From a virus, in the IMG/VR virus record IMGVR_UViG_3300012936_000232, positions 1-20,847 of that record: DNA of 20,847 nt; one strand, given 5' to 3'. Both the position numbers and the translations under genes were made by a program. Positions 12,116-19,200 of this stretch are shown one piece after another (position 1 is the stretch's first letter; every line of letters begins with the position of its first letter). The notes below the pieces were generated by a model. It searched no databases. It was not told the DNA's origin and saw only the letters and a list, made by a program, of their open reading frames with translations.

Positions 12116-13265
12116 AGAACTATATACTATTAAAAAATTTGTAGATGACTTTGAAAAAAATAAAATAAGAATAATCAACGATAAAAATGTTTATCAGAAT
12201 AGTCATCTTTTTTTATATAGTTTAATGTGTTCTAATATTTTAAAAAATAATCCGTATAAGTCTCTTATTTTAGAAAGAGCAATCAATATTGAAAAAATAT
12301 TTCCAGGAAGTTCTTTTAATTTATTAAAAAATATATTTTTAAAAAATACAGAAAAAATTAATAAAAATAAAAGAAGAAAAGCAAAGTTTTCTGATGCATT
12401 AGATTATATTAATAAACAGCTTGCAAATAAAGACTCTATTGACTTATTTAAAATTATATTAAAAGTTTCAGGTTCAGACTCTTTAATAAGCATTAAAAAT
12501 ACAAAATATAAAAGTCAAATTAAAAAAAGTAACTCATATAAATTTGATATAAATGTAAGAGAAGACTTTTATTCAATTTTGTTTAGTAAGTCTAGCGAAG
12601 TAAAAACTAATTGTTATATTGCTAATTTTGACGAGTTTATTGAAAAAGAAAATGTTATTATTCCTTTACTAGAAAAAGCTTATTTAAATAACAAAAAGGC
12701 TTTAATTATAGTCTGTAGAGGTATTCTTCCAAATATTGCAAATAGTATTAAACAGACTTTACTAAAGAACAAAATGGCTTGTTTAATATATGAAAAATTT
12801 ACAGTTGACCATGACCCTTTCTTTTTTGAAGATATTTCATTAGCAACAGGATATTCACTTAGTAGTGAATCTTTTAATATAAAGTCTAATATAGAAAACT
12901 TAAAATGTTTTGATAATGTTATTTTAACACCAAATAGTTTAACTTTTACTAAGTGTAATAAAAATTCTATTGACAAAAAAATAAAAGAATTTTCTAGTTT
13001 AGAAAAAAACGAAATAATTGAAAAAAGAATAAAAAGGCTAAAAGGTAAAAAAACTGAAGTGTTTCTCTCTAAAAAAAACCAAATTGAAGATATCAAATTT
13101 TGCATATCAGCATTTAAAAAAATAAGACAATTTGGAGTTTACTTTGATGATAAAGATAATATAATTCCTGTATGTCTGTATGATGCTGTAGAAAAATTAT
13201 CGCTAGAATTGCAGAATGATATTAAGAAATGCAGGAGCTATTATGAAATTAGAAAGTCAAATTAA
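12108..13265 (+). CDS. GroEL/TCP-1-like protein lacking the ATPase signature
   Basis: The 385-residue protein follows the GroEL order of segments at low identity. A SGSDSLISIK segment (121-130) resembles GroEL GKEGVITVE; SYKFDINVREDFYSILF (143-159) resembles the mobile region GMQFDRGYLSPYF; NVIIPLLEKAYLNNKKALII (182-201) resembles the apical ILPVLEAVAKAGKPLLII; FEDISLATG (240-248) resembles LEDIAILTGG; EKRIKRLKGKKTEVFL (305-320) resembles the EKLQERLAKLAGG segment; EDIKFCISAFKKIRQFGV (327-344) resembles ARVEDALHATRAAVEEGV. Missing are the ATP-binding loops (GPKGRNV, DGTTTAT) and most of the C-terminal equatorial domain, so ATP-driven folding is unlikely. I remember TCP-1/cpn60-labelled proteins of this sort in marine T4-like phages. 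It may bind substrates or host chaperonin. The gene overlaps both neighbours. Confidence 0.75.
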   Translation: MNKELYTIKKFVDDFEKNKIRIINDKNVYQNSHLFLYSLMCSNILKNNPYKSLILERAINIEKIFPGSSFNLLKNIFLKNTEKINKNKRRKAKFSDALDYINKQLANKDSIDLFKIILKVSGSDSLISIKNTKYKSQIKKSNSYKFDINVREDFYSILFSKSSEVKTNCYIANFDEFIEKENVIIPLLEKAYLNNKKALIIVCRGILPNIANSIKQTLLKNKMACLIYEKFTVDHDPFFFEDISLATGYSLSSESFNIKSNIENLKCFDNVILTPNSLTFTKCNKNSIDKKIKEFSSLEKNEIIEKRIKRLKGKKTEVFLSKKNQIEDIKFCISAFKKIRQFGVYFDDKDNIIPVCLYDAVEKLSLELQNDIKKCRSYYEIRKSN

Positions 13266-13461
13266 CAAACATTTAGGACAAAAATATTATTCTGTAATGG
13301 ATGTTTTAAAAGGAAAGCTTACATCTTTATTACTAGAAAATAGTAGAGAATTATCAATTGAAATAGATACAGTTAAAAAAATTGACAGTCTTTTGTCTTT
13401 AGAAATTGATAGTGCTAAAAGCTGGGGATACGATCAGTTAAAGGTTGAAATTGACGAATAA
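13243..13461 (+). CDS. Small acidic helical protein, 72 aa
   Basis: I take the ATG at 13243 (MKLESQINKHLGQK) because GCAGGAGCTATT gives AGGAG five bases before it; an in-frame start at 13216 has no site. The first 23 bases overlap the end of the GroEL-like gene. The protein is charged and helical, with a repetitive SLLLENSRELSIEIDTVKKI, then DSLLSLEIDSAKSWGYDQLK. It has no membrane segment, Cys or known motif. Its stop TAA overlaps the ATG of the next gene by one base (TAATG), showing translational coupling. I do not recognise it; it may be a conserved phage small protein. Confidence 0.7.
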   Translation: MKLESQINKHLGQKYYSVMDVLKGKLTSLLLENSRELSIEIDTVKKIDSLLSLEIDSAKSWGYDQLKVEIDE

Positions 13462-13919
13462 TGAAGTATGTAACTCACTTAATAGAATGTAGTTGTATTT
13501 TACCATTATATTCAAAAAGTGAAAAGCCAGTGTACCATAAATTTTCAGTGTTTTCTACGTTAGAAGAAGAAAAAATAGAAGAAAAATATGTTGCTTGTAA
13601 TAATTGTGATGTTATTCATAAAATAACAGACTATTGTTCTAGTGAAATAATATCTGACACTTCAAATTATCGTGGAATGGTAACTACAAAAGAAGATTTA
13701 GAACATTCTATAGATAATAAATTAGTTTCGCTTTTAGTAAAGAACGATTGTGATGTTAGCGTTTGGGAAAAAATAGATTACTTAATAGAAAACAAAATAG
13801 ACGACTATGTTGTTATTTCAAGGTCTACTGAACAAAACAATGTAATATGTCAAATTTTATATTTTGAAAAAGATGGTTCTTATAAACTTAAAAGAGAAAT
13901 ATTTCAAAGGAATTTATAA
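13461..13919 (+). CDS. Conserved phage-type zinc-ribbon-like protein, 152 aa
   Basis: Start and stop overlap the neighbours by one base each (TAATG on both sides). Residues 8-55 hold a possible zinc site: IECSCILPLYS (Cys10, Cys12) and VACNNCDVIHKITDYC (Cys46, Cys49, with Cys59 and His53 nearby). The pattern CxC ... CNNCxVIHK, then an acidic middle and a WEKIDYLIE segment, and a C-terminal strand with ending YKLKREIFQRNL, is one I recall from uncultured marine T4-like phage proteins with no assigned function. It has no signal peptide. DNA or RNA binding is a reasonable guess from the zinc-ribbon form. Downstream is a 63-aa gene with a shared AAGGAATTTATAATG start. Confidence 0.78.
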   Translation: MKYVTHLIECSCILPLYSKSEKPVYHKFSVFSTLEEEKIEEKYVACNNCDVIHKITDYCSSEIISDTSNYRGMVTTKEDLEHSIDNKLVSLLVKNDCDVSVWEKIDYLIENKIDDYVVISRSTEQNNVICQILYFEKDGSYKLKREIFQRNL

Positions 13920-14110
13920 TGCAAAAAGAAGATATAAATTCTATTAAGAAAGTTAGAGAAATCAAAGAAGAAATCATTAGATATGGTGTAACTCAAGATG
14001 AGTTAAAACAACTTATTTTTAAACTTTCTTTAGAATTAGAAGACAATAGTTTAATGAAAAATATTTCTTTATTAATAAATAAAGAAGACAAACCTAAATT
14101 AGAAATATAA
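13919..14110 (+). CDS. Small charged protein, 63 aa
   Basis: The ATG overlaps the preceding stop (TAATG), and AAGGAATTTATA gives a ribosome site inside the upstream gene. The product is mostly helix with alternating charge (KKVREIKEEIIRYGVTQDEL, KQLIFKLSLELED), without Cys or hydrophobic runs. Its stop is 10 bases before the next ATG. I do not recognise it. The coding call rests on coupling and spacing in a train where almost every gene overlaps the next. Confidence 0.65.
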   Translation: MQKEDINSIKKVREIKEEIIRYGVTQDELKQLIFKLSLELEDNSLMKNISLLINKEDKPKLEI

Positions 14111-14120
14111 AGGAGTAATA

Positions 14121-14351
14121 ATGTCACAATTAAATCAAGAAGAACTCACAGAGCAAATTAAATCTGAATACGAAGAAAGCAAAATACTATTAGAGCTTTT
14201 AAAAAAGGACCTTGATAAGTCATTGAGTGGTAATGCTTCTGCAGGAGTAAGACTTAGAAAAGGATTAAGAAGTCTATCAGCTAGTTTAAAGTCTTTGGCA
14301 AAGAATTCTCTTGAATTAAAAAAGTCACAAGACGCTGTTAAAGACTCTTAA
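14121..14351 (+). CDS. Histone-H1-like small basic helical protein, 76 aa
   Basis: The ATG has AAGGAG at 7-base spacing, the best site in this part of the train. Residues 35-65 hold SLSGNASAGVRLRKGLRSLS and ASLKSLAKNSLELKKS, a pattern like the small nucleoprotein-like phage family with N-x-x-A-G-x-R-x-R-K (Hc1/H1-like), preceded by an acidic helical segment (EQIKSEYEESKILLELLKKD). A DNA- or RNA-associated role is plausible from this motif but not shown. Its last 14 bases overlap the 3' end of the convergent minus-strand regulator gene. Confidence 0.68.
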   Translation: MSQLNQEELTEQIKSEYEESKILLELLKKDLDKSLSGNASAGVRLRKGLRSLSASLKSLAKNSLELKKSQDAVKDS

Positions 14352-14571
14352 AAACTTTCTTTTTTAATTTATTTAGTGCATTTTTTTCAATTTGACATAT
14401 TCTCATTCTAGAAATACCAAATATTTCACCTATTTCTTGAAGAGTATGTTCGTTATTATTTGATTGTAATATTGCGCATTTATTTTTGCATTTATTTTCC
14501 CAATATTTGCACTCAATATTGTTGCAATTTGTATTGCTGTCATTTATTTTACCAAAACAGTTTTTATTCAT
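14338..14571 (-). CDS. Sigma-region-4-like HTH protein with Cys-rich N-terminus
   Basis: Residues 42-69 read HTLQEIGEIFGISRMRICQI then EKNALNKLKKK, close to the region 4.2 helix-turn-helix of sigma70-type factors (TLEEIGEVFGVTRERIRQIE). Regions 2 and 3 are absent at 77 residues, so it is not a complete sigma factor but may be a promoter -35-binding regulator. The N-terminus has five Cys (5, 16, 21, 28, 32) in C-x-x-x-x-C-like spacings that could bind zinc. I start at the ATG at 14571: AGGA is seven bases upstream, whereas an ATG at 14577 would lie only two or so bases from it. It is the only minus-strand gene inside a plus-strand train and is convergent with the histone-like gene, 14 bases overlapping. 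I recall similar short proteins in marine phages. Confidence 0.82.
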   Translation of the reverse strand: MNKNCFGKINDSNTNCNNIECKYWENKCKNKCAILQSNNNEHTLQEIGEIFGISRMRICQIEKNALNKLKKKVFKSL

Positions 14572-14643
14572 AAACATTTCCTAACATGTTTTTAATACTT
14601 AGATTAGATTTAATTGTATAAACATGAGAGGAAGTTTATATTA

Positions 14644-15942
14644 ATGAAACAAAATAATGTTTACGTAATTGATACTAGTGTTTTACTTTATGACAAAAAT
14701 TGTCTTCACAACTTTACAGATAGTATTGTCTTTATACCTCTCGTAGTTTTAGAAGAACTTGACAGATTTAAAGATAGACAAGGTGTTTTAGGAGAATCAG
14801 CAAGACATATTAATAGAATGCTTGATAGTTTAAGAGAGATTGGTAGTTTACATGAAGGAGTTCTTTTAGAAGAAGATAATATTCTTATTAAAGTTTGGGT
14901 AGAAGAAAATAAAGTTAATAATGCATTTTTAGAAATGTCAAAGTCAAATGACAACTATATTATATCATCAGTAATAGGAATATCAGAAAAATATCCAGAA
15001 TATGAAGTTAAGCTTATTACAAAAGATATTAATTTAAGAGTAAAATGTGATTCTATAAAGTTGCTTGCAGAAGACTATTTTGGTGACTTGTTAGATATTA
15101 GAAAAGAAGAACTATTTTGTGAGTGGAAAACAATAGATAGAAGCCAAGACTTTGTTGATGATTTATATAAAAATGGTACAATAGAAATGGAATTGAACTT
15201 ATTTGAAAACGAGCCATTTTTATTAAGGAATTTTCAAAACACAAGTTCAGCATTATGTGTATATGAAAAAAACGTAATACGTGTAATTAAAAATAAATCT
15301 GAAATTAAAAATTATACTGGAATAACTCCTAAAAATAAAGAACAACAATTCTCTTTAGATGCTATTATGAATCCAGATGTAAGTTTAGTTTCTTTAACTG
15401 GATTACCTGGCAGTGGAAAAACTTATTTAAGTTTAATGTCAGGATTAGCTTTGGTTAATAAAGACATTTTTAAAAGAATTATTTTTACAAGAGTAACTCA
15501 GCCTGTTGGTAAAGACTTAGGATTTTTGCCTGGAGACTTAAATGAAAAAATGCAGCCATGGATTGCGCCAATAATAGACAATTTTAGAAATGCTTTTGGT
15601 GATTTATCTTATTTTAATATGATGCTTGAAAAAAATCAAATTGACGCTGCACCTATATCTTATATGAGAGGTCGAAGCTTTAACGATAGCTTTATAATTG
15701 TAGATGAAGCACAAAATGCAACTATTCATGAGTTAAAAACAATTATAACTCGTGTAGGTCAAAATTCAAAAATATTACTTTTAGGTGACGTTGATCAAAT
15801 AGATGCTCCATATTTAGATAAGGAGTCAAATGGTTTAACTCAAGTAATACAAAAGCTTAAAGAATCTGTATACTCAGTGCATGTTAACTTGCCTAGAGGC
15901 TACCGTTCTGACTTGGCATCAGAGGCAGCGGAGAAACTTTAA
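14644..15942 (+). CDS. phoH: PIN-PhoH fusion ATPase/RNase-like protein
   Basis: Two domains. Residues 1-150 are a PIN nuclease domain: VIDTSVLL with Asp10, VLEELDRFKD with Glu37/38 and Asp40, and TKDINLR with Asp128, the acidic metal-site residues. Residues about 235-432 are the PhoH P-loop ATPase: Walker A GLPGSGKT (253-260), FTRVTQPVGKDLGFLPGDL, IIVDEAQN (Walker B, 352-358), LLLGDVDQID and LPRGYRSDL. This is the PhoH2/YlaK architecture, in which the PIN domain is an RNase and the ATPase is helicase-like. I use ATG 14644 because GAGAGGAAG precedes it and the protein then starts MKQNNVYVIDTS; a TTG at 14614 would add ten residues over the ribosome site. PhoH is common in marine phages; its role there is not settled. 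The next gene starts directly after its TAA. Confidence 0.94.
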   Translation: MKQNNVYVIDTSVLLYDKNCLHNFTDSIVFIPLVVLEELDRFKDRQGVLGESARHINRMLDSLREIGSLHEGVLLEEDNILIKVWVEENKVNNAFLEMSKSNDNYIISSVIGISEKYPEYEVKLITKDINLRVKCDSIKLLAEDYFGDLLDIRKEELFCEWKTIDRSQDFVDDLYKNGTIEMELNLFENEPFLLRNFQNTSSALCVYEKNVIRVIKNKSEIKNYTGITPKNKEQQFSLDAIMNPDVSLVSLTGLPGSGKTYLSLMSGLALVNKDIFKRIIFTRVTQPVGKDLGFLPGDLNEKMQPWIAPIIDNFRNAFGDLSYFNMMLEKNQIDAAPISYMRGRSFNDSFIIVDEAQNATIHELKTIITRVGQNSKILLLGDVDQIDAPYLDKESNGLTQVIQKLKESVYSVHVNLPRGYRSDLASEAAEKL

Positions 15943-16254
15943 ATGGCAACTTTAAGAGATAAAAATAGATATAAGAAAATATATCCACTTCTTAGAAGAA
16001 GACCTATATATGAAACAACAACTTCAGGAAACGGAGTAGACGTGGAAGCAGCAGTATTAGTATTTGATAACTCAAGTCAAGAAACATATACATTTACCCG
16101 AAATTATGTGTCATTGCCTGTTTGTACAATAGCTCCCGAAGATGAAAACGTTAATGTTTTCATAACTAGTCTAACAATAAATAACGTAACTATCTCTGCT
16201 TCAGAAGAATTTAATGGTAAAGTTCATATACATGTAGTAAGCTCAGATAATTAA
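15943..16254 (+). CDS. Small fibre-associated, lectin-like protein, 103 aa
   Basis: The ATG follows the PhoH TAA without a base between. After a basic N-terminus (MATLRDKNRYKKIYPLLRRR) the chain is beta-rich: ETYTFTRNYVSLPVCTIAPE, NVNVFITSLTINNVTISASE and KVHIHVVSS. The order F-x-x-x-Y/F-x-x-x-P-x-V, then several strands ending in a short F-x-G-x-V, resembles H-type lectin-like domains of tail-associated phage proteins, though identity is low and the match is visual. One Cys (Cys61) occurs in this core. It lies directly before the long tail fibre gene, which supports a structural or receptor-binding role. Carbohydrate binding is inference. Confidence 0.6.
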   Translation: MATLRDKNRYKKIYPLLRRRPIYETTTSGNGVDVEAAVLVFDNSSQETYTFTRNYVSLPVCTIAPEDENVNVFITSLTINNVTISASEEFNGKVHIHVVSSDN

Positions 16255-16281
16255 TAATATAATTGAAAGAAAGTTTATATT

Positions 16282-19200
16282 ATGGCTAAAGATTTTAGAG
16301 CTGAAGGTCTATTAACGTCTAGAATTATAGGATCTGGATCTGGCCCAGGTCTTGTAATATATGATGATTCAATTGCATCTGACAAAATAGGCGGTACTTC
16401 TAATAGTGCAGCTTTACTTACAAATGTCGGAAATGATGTTTTTCTTTTAGTTCATGGAACTGCTGGATCAAAAGACTCTAATAGTAGAGGAACTTCTCTT
16501 TTTAAAGGAGACGTAGTAGTTTCAGGTACTTTATATACAGAAAGTCACATTGTTGAAGTAAATAGAAACAACCCAGGAAACTTTACTGTTTTTACAAGCG
16601 ATGGCGCTGGAAGTAGTGAGGTATCATTATTTTCCGAAGGTGACTATCATCTTGTTTCTATACATGATGCTCCTGATACTGGAGTTGGTGCATTACAAAC
16701 AGATACAAATTTTTATGTTAGTGGCTCTATTGGTAATAGAAGTGTAGTTGATAGTAGAGGAACAGCAGTTTTTGGTGGTGACTTAGTTGTCAGCGGTAGC
16801 ATATTTGCTTTAAGCGACTTTAGTCAATCTGGTGGATTAACATTAAGCAATGGTGACTTAACTTTAAGCAGCGGTGATTTAGAATTAACAGGTAGTTTAA
16901 ACCATTTAGGAAACTATACTTTAAATGGAAATATAGTTCAGGTTGGCAATTTAAATCAAACTGGTAATTTGTCACTTACAGGAAGCTATGACCAGTTAGG
17001 TGACTTAGAACTAACAGGTAGCTTAATTCAAAAAGGTGACTATAATCTAGATGGAAACATAGTCCAGACAGGAAATTTAAATCAAACTGGTAATTTGTCA
17101 CTTACAGGAAGTTACGACCAACTAGGTGATCTAGAGTTAACAGGAAGTTTAATTCAAAAAGGTGATTATAATCTAGACGGTAATATAGTTCAAGAAGGCA
17201 ATCTATCTCTTACAGGTAGTTTATTACAAGATGGTGACTTTACTCTTGATGGAAGTTTATTACCTGCAGGTGAAGATGATACAATTGGTGCATCTGATAA
17301 TTCATGGAATAATATTTATGCAGAAAAAATAACAAGTGAAGCGCCTAATTTGCTTGATTTAAATTTTGACTCACCTGCTGACCATAATGATAATGTATTA
17401 TTACAATCAATTGAAAGTGTTTATATAAAAATAGACGCTGATAATGGCGCAACAGATAATCAGTTTGGTATTTATAGAAACGATGAAGACTTAATAGACT
17501 CAAATGCCCTGTATTTAGTTAAGGAAGATGGAACAAGTACGACAAAAGGTCAGGCAAACTTTTTATCAGGTTCACACACATCAGGAACAGTATTAGTATC
17601 AGGTTCTATTGTCGTATCAGGTACTGTTACAGACTCTGAGGGCAATGAAATTGGTGGTTCTACAATAGGTGATGCTGAAGATAACGATTACACAGATGGT
17701 TTATTTACAGACTTCACTACTACGACACCTATAGGCACTGCAATTGATAGATTCAATGAAGTATTAAAATCATTGGCACCTACTCCTGCTCCAAATTTAG
17801 ACCAGTTTACAGTTTCAACATTAAATGGAATTACAGCTAACTTATCTTTTGGCTCATCAGGTTCAGTAATAAGTTATAACAATGTATTAGATACAGCAGG
17901 TTATAACGTTATTGATGTTAATGAAAGCTACGAACCTTTATCAAATGTTGTAGGCAGTTATCGTTTAGGCATTTACAACGGAAGTCAAAGTATAAGTGGT
18001 GTTCTTAATAACGACGTTACTGCAGACCAGTATCAAAACGCTCAGATAAATTACCCATCAGACTCATTTGGAAATGCTGATTTAGGCAGCTTAAAGTTAT
18101 TTCTTAATGGTGTAGAGATTCATAGCTTAGACTTAACAAATTTTGCTGGAACAGGAAATCCAGGTTCCGGATCTGCAAGTAGTTTAAATGCTGACGGCTC
18201 AGGATTTACTAATATTAGTATTGCTGATGAAGGTAAGTTTTCAAACGGAGACTCTTTTGGCAGTTTTAAGCATAGAACAGGTCAATGGGTAGTTCATTCC
18301 AGTAGTCAGAGAAACGGTTGGAACTATGCTCAAGTAAAGCATGTAATAGGTGCATCAGAAACTGTTACAGGTTTTGCTGAATGGGTCAATGATGATAATA
18401 ATGAAAACATTTCCATAACAGAGAATTCATTAAATGTTAATATGGCCGGAGAGTTATATCTTAGTGGCGTAAAATATAATACGTCAGGAACAGCTGCTTA
18501 CATTGGTAACGTTAATAATGCATATAAAAATATTTATGACAATACACCAATAACTTTTACAACCACTACGTCATCAGGAACTTTTGAACTAGACAGTGTT
18601 AATAAACCAATTATTGATACAAGTTCTGAAGATAATACAAAAATTATTGCGTTAAGCCAGTCTGGTCCTATTAATACTACTAAAATGATTGGTGGAAATA
18701 TAACAGCTAACGTTTCAGTTACACATCCATTTGCTGCTAAAGGAATTTCTAACGGTGGCGCACTATCACTTAGCGATGATATCCTACTATATAATGTCGC
18801 AGATACTTCTACAAACTTAAGCGAAACTTTCCAAAGAGAAACTTATAGAGTTACAGATTACGGCTATGACCTTCAAGCTGACGTTGTAGACGTAATTAAC
18901 CAATGGAATTCACAAAATAGCATATCAGCAGGTATTTCTCATGGTACAGGACTAATGGTTTTTGATGAAAAATTAGTTTCTCATAGTAATTCTTTCAATA
19001 GCGGCGACTTCAGAAACACGTCAGACGGAGGAAGTATTGAACACGGGCCAGATTCTAATCCAGACTATAGCGGAATATCTGGTGAAAGAAATTATATAAG
19101 AAAATTTCAAAATACATCAGGTGCAAATGTTAGAGACTTAGGTTATACTATGAATGGTACTGGGACTTTGGTTGCTAATGGCGAAAGTCTTAATGGTGAT

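Noticed and set aside
12680-13105. Minus-strand frame of 141 codons inside the GroEL-like gene
   Set aside because: Phe/Leu/Ser-rich antisense shadow of a lysine-rich, AT-rich gene with no start signal.
14706-14954. Minus-strand frame of 82 codons inside phoH
   Set aside because: Antisense to the conserved PIN domain and without a ribosome site.
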